From the IMG/VR virus record IMGVR_UViG_3300032322_002195, positions 44,838 through 108,837 of that record: a stretch of DNA of 64,000 bases, one strand, 5' to 3'. Below, one piece after another: positions 1 to 8,638 of the stretch (position 1 is its first letter; each line of letters opens with the position of its first letter). The translations under genes were made by a program, and so were the position numbers. The notes under the pieces were generated by a model that saw only the letters and a list, made by a program, of their open reading frames with translations, was not told where the DNA came from and did no database searches. Source of the stretch: a virus.

Positions 1-375
1 TTCTTGAGCAACGTTATTTAAGTTTGTTTTCATTTCTTCAGAATTTACTGGTATTTCAACATTTAAATAAAATGTTACTTCACAACTCATGAAGCTTCTC
101 TTTCCTTTTCTTATACCAGATTCTCTCAAATCTAAATCAACAATTGTCATTTCTTTGTTTAAATTTAAATTTGATGAATAATTAAATAACGTTTGTTTTA
201 TTTTCTTGATTAAATTTCTAATAGCTCTGTTGTAATTTCCGTCACAATCTTCTTTTGGTTGGGACCATGCAGAAACGTTTAAATAAACTGATTTTGGGTT
301 TTTGTTATTTACGCTCCCAAAAATAACGTTAAAGTCGTTAAAAATACTAGATTTTATTTCTTTTCCTGTTTTCAT
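1..375 (-). CDS. hypothetical protein, C-terminus off the left edge
   Basis: An ATG at 375 opens 125 codons that run to base 1 without a stop, so the protein is cut by the window edge. It begins MKTGKEIKSSIFNDF and has alternating hydrophobic stretches (SVYLNVSAW, MTIVDLDLRE, CEVTFYLNVEIP) that suggest a beta-rich fold. It is the most downstream gene seen in the leftward head-gene run. I recognise no family. Confidence 0.6.
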   Translation of the reverse strand, partial: MKTGKEIKSSIFNDFNVIFGSVNNKNPKSVYLNVSAWSQPKEDCDGNYNRAIRNLIKKIKQTLFNYSSNLNLNKEMTIVDLDLRESGIRKGKRSFMSCEVTFYLNVEIPVNSEEMKTNLNNVAQE

Positions 376-432
376 ATTTACCTGGTTTTTTATAACACAA
401 GTATAATGAAAAAAAATGAATGTGTCAAGCGA

Positions 433-771
433 TTATTTTAGCTTATCCCACAAAGCAATTGTAATACCGATTGCTATTTGAACAAATGTAATTATAGCTA
501 TTGCAGCTGCCCAACGATTCTTTTGCCTATATATTTCGTCTTTAGCCTCTTTCATTTGACTAGGAGACCAAACATCATTAACCTTTTCAATCCATTTAGC
601 ATGTGTATCTACTTTTCCTTCAACATTTTTAACCTCAGTAAGTTTTTGGTTCAACTCAGAAAAACGAGTATCCATGTCAGTTCTCATTCTGTCATAGTTT
701 TCATTAAGCCTCTCAAGTTCTTTTAAAACTAGCTTACTGTAATCACCCCAAGTTCCTGTTTCTTCACTCAT
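433..771 (-). CDS. coiled-coil protein with C-terminal membrane anchor
   Basis: 112 aa. Residues about 10-75 are charged and heptad-like (LKELERLNENYDRMRTDM), and residues about 87-108 form one hydrophobic segment (AAAIAIITFVQIAIGITIAL) followed by WDKLK. This layout, a coiled coil plus tail anchor, is shared by XhlA-type phage proteins that act with holins, but the resemblance is architectural only. Two bases separate it from the upstream 72-aa gene, so the two are probably co-transcribed. Confidence 0.7.
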   Translation of the reverse strand: MSEETGTWGDYSKLVLKELERLNENYDRMRTDMDTRFSELNQKLTEVKNVEGKVDTHAKWIEKVNDVWSPSQMKEAKDEIYRQKNRWAAAIAIITFVQIAIGITIALWDKLK

Positions 772-773
772 GA

Positions 774-992
774 TTATAATTTAACGTTGTTTAGTATATT
801 AGTTATTTTTAAACACATTTTTTCGTAACACTTTATTTTAGTTACTGATGATTTTGATTCCGATATTTCATCTTTACCTTCTTCAATGATATTTTTTAAT
901 TCTTTTAAAATTAAAAAATTTTCATCTTTATGAGTTGTTTCACAAATTTTTTGTGTTAATTCTCTTAATTTTAAAATATTTTCATTATACAT
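774..992 (-). CDS. small hypothetical protein
   Basis: 72 aa, rich in Lys and Glu and predicted helical (ENFLILKELKNIIEEGKDEI). It sits 8 bases downstream of the 263-aa gene and 2 bases upstream of the membrane-anchored coiled-coil gene, so it belongs to the same leftward operon. No family recognised. Confidence 0.6.
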   Translation of the reverse strand: MYNENILKLRELTQKICETTHKDENFLILKELKNIIEEGKDEISESKSSVTKIKCYEKMCLKITNILNNVKL

Positions 993-1000
993 TGGCGTTA

Positions 1001-1792
1001 TTAATTTTCTTTTAAAGTATTCTTAAGGTCTATAATTTTAGAAATATTTTTTATAAAATCCTCGTTTATTTCTTGTTTATCATTTAATAATCTGTCTTTA
1101 ACCCTTAAAAGTTTGTCTTTTGTTTCTAAATCAGAACCATCTAGTTTCTCATTAATCAAATCAATACACTCTCTTACAACTTTACCATAAACCTCTTTTT
1201 TCTGTTCATCAGTAGATTCGATTATAACTTTAAGAATTTGTTTTTCTGATTTATCCAAAGTGCTGTATTTTTGATTGTATTTCTCGACCATGATAGTAGT
1301 CAACATACTATTAGGTAATTCTATACTTTCAGAAATTACTTTTTCTTTGTTATTTACGATATAATCAATTATTTTGCTAGTTGCTTCAACAATCACATCA
1401 ATATTCTCTGGAGATTTACTTGTGAATATAAGAGTAGAAATACTTTCATAAAGTTCTTTTTTATCGTCTAGTACATCTTTTTCAAATAAAAGATTTTGCA
1501 CCAATTTTGAATTTGCTTCAAATATTTCTTTTTTATCGTATTTAGAAAACAAATCAATATTTTCTTTTACAAACATATTAGCTTTATTGATATCTTTTTC
1601 TACTTTTTGCTCAATGTTGGTGTAAACTAAAAATTGAGTTTTAAGTATCTCGTTTTCTTTTAAAGACTTAACATAGTTTTTAAACAAGTCTTTTTTTGGC
1701 TTATCCTCTGACATAACGCTTTCGGCCAAAAGTGTGTTATAAACACTTTTTATGTGACCAAAATTTTTTGTTATTTGACTTAAATTTGTCAT
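1001..1792 (-). CDS. putative head-associated (prohead core-like) helical protein
   Basis: 263 aa, almost entirely charged helices with no catalytic motif. It lies immediately downstream of the portal gene, the place where T4-type genomes keep prohead core and scaffold genes (67, 68, 21, 22). Residues 20-27 read TLLAESVM, which matches the T4 prohead-protease cleavage pattern (I/L)xE. The head-core role is inferred from position and composition only. An ATAAATATT box (1809-1817) lies just upstream of the start. Confidence 0.65.
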   Translation of the reverse strand: MTNLSQITKNFGHIKSVYNTLLAESVMSEDKPKKDLFKNYVKSLKENEILKTQFLVYTNIEQKVEKDINKANMFVKENIDLFSKYDKKEIFEANSKLVQNLLFEKDVLDDKKELYESISTLIFTSKSPENIDVIVEATSKIIDYIVNNKEKVISESIELPNSMLTTIMVEKYNQKYSTLDKSEKQILKVIIESTDEQKKEVYGKVVRECIDLINEKLDGSDLETKDKLLRVKDRLLNDKQEINEDFIKNISKIIDLKNTLKEN

Positions 1793-1837
1793 ACCTTTAA
1801 TTTACTTAATAAATATTGTTATTTTATGCAAAAGAAT

Positions 1838-3922
1838 TTATTCTCCTAACATTTTATCGATTCCATTTATCATGTCATCAACATCTTTGTTTATTTTTAC
1901 GTTTTTGTCGTAAATTTTTACTCTTTCGTTAATTTCTTTTTTTATCGGGTTTATAGATTCTAGCAAAGCATCAACAAATCTACCTTGATAATGTTTGGTT
2001 CTATCATCTAACTTTTTAGCTAACATTTTTTTCTGTTCTTTCAATATTTTATTAACCTTTTTAACAGATTCAGTTACTTCAGTTGGAGCAGCCTCTTCAG
2101 CTCCAGCCTCTGTACCAGCTTCTTCAGCTCCAGCTATTTCAGCACCTGTTTCGGCTTCACCCCCAGCTTCGGTAGCGGCTTCACTTTCACCACCTTCTTC
2201 ACCACCAAAATCTAAGTCTTCACCACCTACTCCTCCACCACCAAAAGAGCCACCTAATCCTCCACCACCGCCAGTTGAACCACCAGATTCACCTTCAGCC
2301 CCACCAGCAGCCTCACCACCTTCTCCACTACCACCTTTAAGTGCTAATTTAAAATCACCGTAAACTCTATCCACGATATCAAACATACCAGTATGTTTGA
2401 TAACATTTGCTGAATTGGCCAATTCAGCAGCAGCAGCTTTTTCAAGCCTTTGTTCTAACAAATCTTTTTTGATTTCATCATCAGACATACCAAGAACATC
2501 TCTTTTTGCACGAGTCATTGACATCGCAGCAAAGCCATTACCAGCATCAGAAACTGCGTCTTTATAAAGAGTAACTTTGCTTTGTAAGTGTTCTACTTTA
2601 AGCATTTCTGCTTGAGTAGATGGATTATTAAGAGTAAGTGTAAAGTTATCAAAATCTTCGTCAAAACCTAACAAATACAAATGAATAATAGCTATCTTAT
2701 TAAGTTCTTGAAGCATTGATTGTTGTATGCGATTAATAGTCCTTGAAAAACGTATATCTTGCAATGCAAGGTTTTTACCTTCACCAGCTGTCTCATCAAA
2801 ACCTAAAAATGGTTTTGGAACACGCAAAGCAGTGAATAGATTATTCCTCAAATATTCAATATCAGCAATTTGGTCCAAGTTAGAAGCACCAGGAAGTGTA
2901 TCAATTGGATTTGGTGCATCTTCAGTACGAACAGGGATGAAAAAATCTTGGTCATTTGATAACTGATTGTATCTAAGGTCCATTTGACCAGTTTGTGGGT
3001 CGGTAATTGGAATTCGTTTAAACCTATCAGCTATTTCATTTACATATGCTGGTACGTCTGCGTCTTCAATATTACCAACATATATTTTATAAACACGTCT
3101 TTCTGGTGCACGAGTAACACGATATACCAACATAGAGTCTTCTGATAAAATAAGTTGTTTCCAAATACGTCTGGCTTTCTCTAACATACTCGTACCATAA
3201 GGCAAACGTCTATCATCACCAGTTAATCTAAAGTGAGCTATTTGCCAAGAATTAAATTCAACATCACGACCTCTCCAATAAAATTTTACTTTATCAGCAA
3301 CCGCAACATTTCCGTTTGGTGTTTCTCTACCAGTAATCATATCAAACAAACCGCTTTCCCTTCTTTCCATTTCATAGTTTGGCATTTGTTTTCCGCCAGT
3401 TACTCCGTGAACATCATCAATATTTAAAAACACAAAGTTATCACCATATTTTACAGTATTCCTTGTCCACATTGGTAACGATGTATGTATATCTAATCTA
3501 TTAAAAAATAAATCTTCTAATATCCCCTTAACACGACTACTATCAGAATAAACATTCAATACTTTTCCCTTGTCATTAAGAGTTGTTGATTCTTCAGCCA
3601 TTATATCTAATGCAGCAGCAATAATTGGATAAAACTCCATAGCCTCAAAATCTGAGTAAGAACCAATACGAGTTGTTTCATAGTTTATTGATTGTTGAAA
3701 AAGTCCGCTCTCAACCTTTTTCCACATCTGAGACAAATACTTGTTTTGTTGCGCTTGCAACTTAGCTCTTTCAAAATCAACTTTATTATCTGTTTTAAGC
3801 AACACATCGTTACCCATATTGTAACGTTGTGGTTGTGGTTGACTTTGGTTTAGTTTTGCTGAATCAGGACCTAATATTTGTCCCAATCTTTGAAATATAG
3901 TTAAATTTTTATTTTCTGCCAT
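1838..3922 (-). CDS. portal vertex protein, T4 gp20-like
   Basis: 694 aa. Residues about 60-480 look like a T4 gp20-type portal: SYSDFEAMEFYPIIAAALDI, TVKYGDNFVFLN, GTSMLEKARRIWKQLILSED, VTRAPERRVYKI and a later LRVPKPFLGFDE. It would form the twelve-subunit ring through which DNA enters the head. T4 gp20 has 524 residues; the extra length is a Gly/Ser/Glu-rich stretch (about 545-620) and a charged helical tail. It lies downstream of the terminase with one small gene between them. Confidence 0.92.
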   Translation of the reverse strand: MAENKNLTIFQRLGQILGPDSAKLNQSQPQPQRYNMGNDVLLKTDNKVDFERAKLQAQQNKYLSQMWKKVESGLFQQSINYETTRIGSYSDFEAMEFYPIIAAALDIMAEESTTLNDKGKVLNVYSDSSRVKGILEDLFFNRLDIHTSLPMWTRNTVKYGDNFVFLNIDDVHGVTGGKQMPNYEMERRESGLFDMITGRETPNGNVAVADKVKFYWRGRDVEFNSWQIAHFRLTGDDRRLPYGTSMLEKARRIWKQLILSEDSMLVYRVTRAPERRVYKIYVGNIEDADVPAYVNEIADRFKRIPITDPQTGQMDLRYNQLSNDQDFFIPVRTEDAPNPIDTLPGASNLDQIADIEYLRNNLFTALRVPKPFLGFDETAGEGKNLALQDIRFSRTINRIQQSMLQELNKIAIIHLYLLGFDEDFDNFTLTLNNPSTQAEMLKVEHLQSKVTLYKDAVSDAGNGFAAMSMTRAKRDVLGMSDDEIKKDLLEQRLEKAAAAELANSANVIKHTGMFDIVDRVYGDFKLALKGGSGEGGEAAGGAEGESGGSTGGGGGLGGSFGGGGVGGEDLDFGGEEGGESEAATEAGGEAETGAEIAGAEEAGTEAGAEEAAPTEVTESVKKVNKILKEQKKMLAKKLDDRTKHYQGRFVDALLESINPIKKEINERVKIYDKNVKINKDVDDMINGIDKMLGE

Positions 3923-3968
3923 AATATTGTTTTATTATAATTTAAGTTTTAATTCTAAAAAATAAAGA

Positions 3969-4202
3969 TTACTGCACGTAATCACATTCTACGTATGCTA
4001 ATCTTTCTTGCTCACCAATAGGACTAACTGCTAAAGTATAAACATAATTGGTTATCCAATCTTGACCTTGACTTCCTGATATTGCATTACAGAAAAACGG
4101 TTTTTTTGTAATGTTTTGTTTTTTTATGATATTTGATTGAATTGGTGACCATTTATAAAGTATTGGACCATATGTTTTAAGTACAAATGTATTTTTTGCC
4201 AT
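3969..4202 (-). CDS. small hypothetical protein between terminase and portal genes
   Basis: 77 aa starting MAKNTFVLKTYGPILYKW. It lies 11 bases after the terminase stop and 46 bases before the portal start, all leftward. Two Cys residues and no repeats. No family recognised; its position suggests a virion or packaging accessory role. Confidence 0.65.
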   Translation of the reverse strand: MAKNTFVLKTYGPILYKWSPIQSNIIKKQNITKKPFFCNAISGSQGQDWITNYVYTLAVSPIGEQERLAYVECDYVQ

Positions 4203-4213
4203 TTTATTTAGAT

Positions 4214-5995
4214 TTATTTCATTCCATTAAATAACCACATGTATTGACCTAAAGGGTCTTGCATATTTTTAGAAATAGCTGGGTTAAATTTAGGTTTTGG
4301 CGTTGTCGCCTTATTTCTGTTTTCTTTGCTAACAAAACTACCAGAAGCTGGTTCTTCTTTTACCGATGGTGAACCAACCACCCAACTACTTAGCATAGCT
4401 TTGTTTTGTTTTTCTAATCTTTCTAGATTTTTAAAAGAATGTTCTACAACCCATAAACACATAGCCATTGCCATTAGCAAATCGTCATGATAACCATCCA
4501 TGTGGTCTGGTCTACCATTTTTGTAAATAAATGTTTTCATCTCAGATGTCATTCTAACCGAACGAATTTTAACAGCGTCCGTTCTAATTTTAAATTCTAA
4601 GTTTGAAATCATTGGTAGACGAACTGATGTTGCGTGAAAACCTGGTATTTTATTATCTTTATTATAACTAGTTAATTCTCTTTGTTTAGAAGATAAAACT
4701 TTTCCATTTTGGCTATCATAGTGTAATCTTTTATAATTAAATTCTAGTAATTTAAGAATAGTTGAAACACCCATACCACCAGTTGCATCCACCACAGTGT
4801 AAGCCTTGTATAAATTTCCATATTCTTCAACAATTTGAGCCAATAAATCTGGTTGTATCTTTCCTTGATATTCTACGACTTGCTCCATGGTTGTAAAATC
4901 CAATATAACCATTGTTGAAGAATCCTCTCCATCACCTCTGGATACGTCCACACCCATTATGTATTGATGTCCCTCTTGTGGCTCATCCCAAATCCATATT
5001 TCACCCTCTGGGCCAGCGGTATATAACGGTTCTCTTACGTTGTTTTTGTTTTGGAATTCAATGTGTTCTTCGTCAATAACGTTACCACCTGAACCAATGA
5101 AAGACACGTCCAATTCTTGTGCAATCATCTTAGCATCATTATTCATACCACGACACATTTCTTCATACCATGAAGATGTTGGTTTCCAACCTCCCAAAAT
5201 TCTTTTTTCGTAAGAATTAAAAGTAAATTCAACCTCATCTTCTGTCACTTCATCTTTGACCCAACGTAAATCTTTATTGTAACGCAAGTCTTCATACCAT
5301 TTCATTTCAATAATATTGAAATTGTTTTCCTTTTTCCTAGCTTGGTCATATGTTTTGTAATAAAGTGCGTCCATACCACGAGGTGTTGATATAAGAGTTG
5401 CTTTGCCACCAGTACCCAAAGCCGTCAAAGCAGCACCAAATACTTCGGCACCATTATCAATATATGCGGCTTCATCCATAACTAAGTAAGTTGGAGTGAA
5501 ACCACGCAACGCATCTTTAGATGTAGCAACCGCTTTTACACGACTACCATTAGGTAATTTTATTTCTTTTTTAGAGTCAGTAAGGAATATTGACTTTTCT
5601 TCATTTTTTTGATTACCATAGTATTCAGAACCCCAAACCCATCTTGGTAATTGAGAAACAAACTCTTTAATTTTTGCCAAAAATTCAAACGCCAACTCTT
5701 GTTTGTTGGCAATGATAAGAACAGCTTCTGGGTTTTCAGCATCAGCAAAACCAACCTTTATTGCCATATAAGCTGCCGTTGTCGTTGATACCCCAGCCTG
5801 TCTTGGTTTTGTGATTAAATTAAACCTATGCTTTTCATAAGCATAGATTATTTCTTTTTGTCTTGGGAATAGCTTAAACGGTACAAACCCTTCTTGAGTT
5901 TTATCAAATGTTTCCAAATAAGTCTCAATACCATATATCGGACTTGTTAAACATTTGGCATATTCTTTAAATATTTCTGTTTTTGTTAATAGCAT
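4214..5995 (-). CDS. terminase large subunit, T4 gp17-like
   Basis: 593 aa, close to the 610 of T4 gp17. The N-terminal ATPase has an adenine-binding-type Q (LFPRQKEII), a Walker A-like loop KPRQAGVSTTTAA (about 60-73) and Walker B YLVMDEAAYID (about 168). The C-terminal RNase H-fold nuclease shows acidic residues in IMGVDVSRGDGED (about 345), VDATGGMG and HDDLLMAMAM (about 500). It would power DNA packaging through the portal and cut the concatemer. No small terminase subunit was recognised. Confidence 0.95.
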   Translation of the reverse strand: MLLTKTEIFKEYAKCLTSPIYGIETYLETFDKTQEGFVPFKLFPRQKEIIYAYEKHRFNLITKPRQAGVSTTTAAYMAIKVGFADAENPEAVLIIANKQELAFEFLAKIKEFVSQLPRWVWGSEYYGNQKNEEKSIFLTDSKKEIKLPNGSRVKAVATSKDALRGFTPTYLVMDEAAYIDNGAEVFGAALTALGTGGKATLISTPRGMDALYYKTYDQARKKENNFNIIEMKWYEDLRYNKDLRWVKDEVTEDEVEFTFNSYEKRILGGWKPTSSWYEEMCRGMNNDAKMIAQELDVSFIGSGGNVIDEEHIEFQNKNNVREPLYTAGPEGEIWIWDEPQEGHQYIMGVDVSRGDGEDSSTMVILDFTTMEQVVEYQGKIQPDLLAQIVEEYGNLYKAYTVVDATGGMGVSTILKLLEFNYKRLHYDSQNGKVLSSKQRELTSYNKDNKIPGFHATSVRLPMISNLEFKIRTDAVKIRSVRMTSEMKTFIYKNGRPDHMDGYHDDLLMAMAMCLWVVEHSFKNLERLEKQNKAMLSSWVVGSPSVKEEPASGSFVSKENRNKATTPKPKFNPAISKNMQDPLGQYMWLFNGMK

Positions 5996-6006
5996 ATTAT
6001 TTTAAC

Positions 6007-6015
6007 TATAAATAT
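6007..6015 (-). promoter_or_regulatory. ATATTTATA box before terminase gene (putative late promoter)
   Basis: On the coding strand ATATTTATA lies about 11 bases before the terminase ATG. The same box precedes many other left-arm genes, while the host-type -7 box is absent here. It equals the reverse complement of the T4 late promoter TATAAATA with one more base. Confidence 0.45.
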
Positions 6016-6074
6016 GCCAAAACACAATAAAAACAATTAAGACCCCAATTGGAGCCTTAATTCATTTGTTTTTA

Positions 6075-7337
6075 TTATTTAAACAAGTCTTCAAAATCAA
6101 ACCCTTCATCCAAATCATCATCTGGCTTACCACCCATTAACTCGTCCAAATCAAAGCCTTCGTCTTTTATTTCATGATGAGTGTTTATTTCATTCATCGC
6201 TTCGTTAAATTCATCGTTTTGTATTTCTTTTTTGATTTCTTTAACAATGGTTTCTATTATAATTTTACCCTCTTTGGTACCAGCCATAATTTCTCTCATC
6301 TTTGTATTGAACTCTTTAACAGGCAAAGCCGCTAAATCGCAGTAAATTTGATGTTTTAAATGAAAATCATCTGGCTCAATCATTGAAGCAAATCGACCCC
6401 ATAGACTTGGACCTAGCCTCATATCCCATGGCTCAGCTGCTAAAAAATCAGCTTTATTTATAACATATTCACCAATTCTTTTTTCTTTTGGTAAACCATG
6501 TGCCGATATAAGTTCCATAACACCCTTTACTAATTCATGAATAAGAACTGGAAATACCATTGCTTGAGCATATATTACTGCTTTTGGGTTTGATTGAGTT
6601 GGAAATTGAACTCTTACAACACCACCGTTAACACCATTATCCATTTCTGGTATAATATAATACATATAGTCAGCAGCGGACATCATTTTAGCGTATTTGT
6701 TTGGTAAGCGTGGGTCAAAATTAGTCAATTCATCATCAACCATATGGTACATGTGGTTGGTTTTTTTAGCAGCACCTTGTATCATTGCATTCAAAAACCT
6801 ACGCTTATAAACTTCTTCGTTAGCGCCAACCATTTCATCATGATTCATAAACTCAACTTCCATGGCCATTGGTTTTGGATTCTTTTTGGTTCCAACCATA
6901 GTTATCTCTGTTGTCAATTCAGCATGAATTTCAACAATATCTTCACTCATATCAAACTCTTCACGAATCATTTTTTCAGCCAATTTCTCCAAAGCTTTTT
7001 TATGTTTTGCTTCTATACCGATGGTTTCATATACCATCGGCATCATTTCTTTCAAAACATTTGAATTATTTATTACATCAACATCGTGAGCTCTTTTATA
7101 GCGATTGGCAACTTCTTTAAAACGTTCACCCATTATTTTCTCTTCAAAAGTAGATTCATCATTTTCTGGGAAAATAGGGTGTTTACCCAAAGAATGTTTT
7201 CTCAAAACCAAATCTTCTTCAAGTTTTGGGTGCATTCTTTCAGTTAACCCTTCTGGATATAAAACACCCTCGTTTAACGTTTTAGGTTTGTTACTTTGTT
7301 TAAGTGCGTTTTCAACTATTTTTCTGTAGTTACTCAT
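6075..7337 (-). CDS. hypothetical phage structural protein
   Basis: 420 aa, one of the larger head-region proteins. It begins MSNYRKIVENALKQ and has PKTLNEGVLYPE at about 19-30, an (I/L)xE-type cleavage-like site. The body is helical with a well-structured middle, and the tail is acidic (FDLDELMGGKPDDDLDEGFD). The gene overlaps the upstream 303-aa gene by 8 bases. I do not recognise the family; context makes a virion protein likely. Confidence 0.75.
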   Translation of the reverse strand: MSNYRKIVENALKQSNKPKTLNEGVLYPEGLTERMHPKLEEDLVLRKHSLGKHPIFPENDESTFEEKIMGERFKEVANRYKRAHDVDVINNSNVLKEMMPMVYETIGIEAKHKKALEKLAEKMIREEFDMSEDIVEIHAELTTEITMVGTKKNPKPMAMEVEFMNHDEMVGANEEVYKRRFLNAMIQGAAKKTNHMYHMVDDELTNFDPRLPNKYAKMMSAADYMYYIIPEMDNGVNGGVVRVQFPTQSNPKAVIYAQAMVFPVLIHELVKGVMELISAHGLPKEKRIGEYVINKADFLAAEPWDMRLGPSLWGRFASMIEPDDFHLKHQIYCDLAALPVKEFNTKMREIMAGTKEGKIIIETIVKEIKKEIQNDEFNEAMNEINTHHEIKDEGFDLDELMGGKPDDDLDEGFDFEDLFK

Positions 7338-8241
7338 TATTTATATTTTTTACTTTGATAATTCTTTTTGTTTTACCCTCAGATAATTGAGCGTTTTGTT
7401 GTTCTGGTTTAACTTTAGACATGTCTTTTAATCCACTTATTAATTGTGATAAACCATTTCTAGGCACACCAATCATTTCAGCAAAAGCTGCTATAACCTC
7501 TCTTTTAGCTACTGGTGTTTTTATAGTTGTAATAACATTTGAAGGAATTCTTTTTTGTATTAAATCCATTAATTTTTTTGCTTTGATATTCATTTCTTCA
7601 TCACTTTCCTCACCAGTTGGCGTAACTTCGTTTACAACATGTTTTTTAGGTCCAAATACCTTTCCTTCAAAGTATTTTTTAAACTCCCTAATTCCCATGT
7701 ATCTCTCCTCGTCAAGCATATTTGCTTTAGCCAATTCTTCTATTGTTTTAAACTTTCTAAATTTTCCAGTTTTCTCATTAACAATATAATGCCTGAATTC
7801 ACCAAGACCTAATGTTTTATTTTCATTGGCTGTTTCTTCTTTTACCTCCATCGCCTCTTTCATAGGTTTTGCAATATTTTCTTCAAAATATTGCATATCA
7901 TGAATTATATTGTCACCATTATCATCAACGTCATCATAACAATAAACCGCTAAAACAACTTCTTTATTTGGCATTAACCCTCTAACCATTTGATATCTTT
8001 TATCACCGATAGAAAATGGTTGTGATATTTCACCAGTTTTAGAATCTTTAACATTTGATAAATATTGTATTGTTGATTGGTCTTGTGGTTGAATAACGTT
8101 ATCGATTTCAGTTATTTTTTTATCTATAGGTAGAATATTAACTTTTTGACCTTTTAAATCAGAAATAGTTTGTTTTAGTTCTGATTTAGGAATCATAATA
8201 GTTGGCGTTTCAACTTCTTTTATTTTATTTTGTTTCTCCAT
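7330..8241 (-). CDS. hypothetical phage protein
   Basis: 303 aa, Lys/Glu-rich, with a disordered-looking N terminus and a C-terminal helical part ending KTKRIIKVKNINNE. Its 3' end overlaps the next gene by 8 bases and its 5' end overlaps the 137-aa gene by 17, typical of a tight phage operon. No catalytic motif seen. Confidence 0.7.
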   Translation of the reverse strand: MEKQNKIKEVETPTIMIPKSELKQTISDLKGQKVNILPIDKKITEIDNVIQPQDQSTIQYLSNVKDSKTGEISQPFSIGDKRYQMVRGLMPNKEVVLAVYCYDDVDDNGDNIIHDMQYFEENIAKPMKEAMEVKEETANENKTLGLGEFRHYIVNEKTGKFRKFKTIEELAKANMLDEERYMGIREFKKYFEGKVFGPKKHVVNEVTPTGEESDEEMNIKAKKLMDLIQKRIPSNVITTIKTPVAKREVIAAFAEMIGVPRNGLSQLISGLKDMSKVKPEQQNAQLSEGKTKRIIKVKNINNE

Positions 8242-8638
8242 GATATTGTTGGTTATAATTTAATATTAGGTCTTTTTCATATAACTTTTCTTCAACTTCT
8301 TTTATTTTTTCTCCAAATTTAAAACAAAGTCTTTTTTCTGGATATGAGTCATAAGCATTAATGTTTTCCCATGCCAATGCAATAACACCATCAACAGCAT
8401 CCCATACGGCAAATGTGTCACTGTTTTGAATAACATCTAATTTTAATTCAGACTCCAAACGTCCAACTTTTTTAATAAAATTGTCATGAGGGGCTTGTGG
8501 TCTACCAGAAGCTGGAAAAGTATCCCATTCTTCACCATCAATATTTTTACTTGTATCTGAAAATATAAATTCAAACAAGTAATTACCTTGATAGTTTTTG
8601 CCAACCATGTTAACATATATGAGATACAAATCTTTCAT
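8225..8638 (-). CDS. hypothetical phage protein
   Basis: 137 aa of mixed alpha/beta composition (MKDLYLIYVNMVGKNYQGNY, DTFAVWDAVDGVIALAWEN). It shares one base with the upstream gene's stop and overlaps the downstream gene by 17 bases. Looks like a compact globular protein; no family recognised. Confidence 0.7.
   Translation of the reverse strand: MKDLYLIYVNMVGKNYQGNYLFEFIFSDTSKNIDGEEWDTFPASGRPQAPHDNFIKKVGRLESELKLDVIQNSDTFAVWDAVDGVIALAWENINAYDSYPEKRLCFKFGEKIKEVEEKLYEKDLILNYNQQYHGETK

Noticed and set aside
1995-2363. Pro/Ser-rich plus-strand frame opposite the portal's Gly-rich region
   Set aside because: Shadow of the GGX codons on the other strand.
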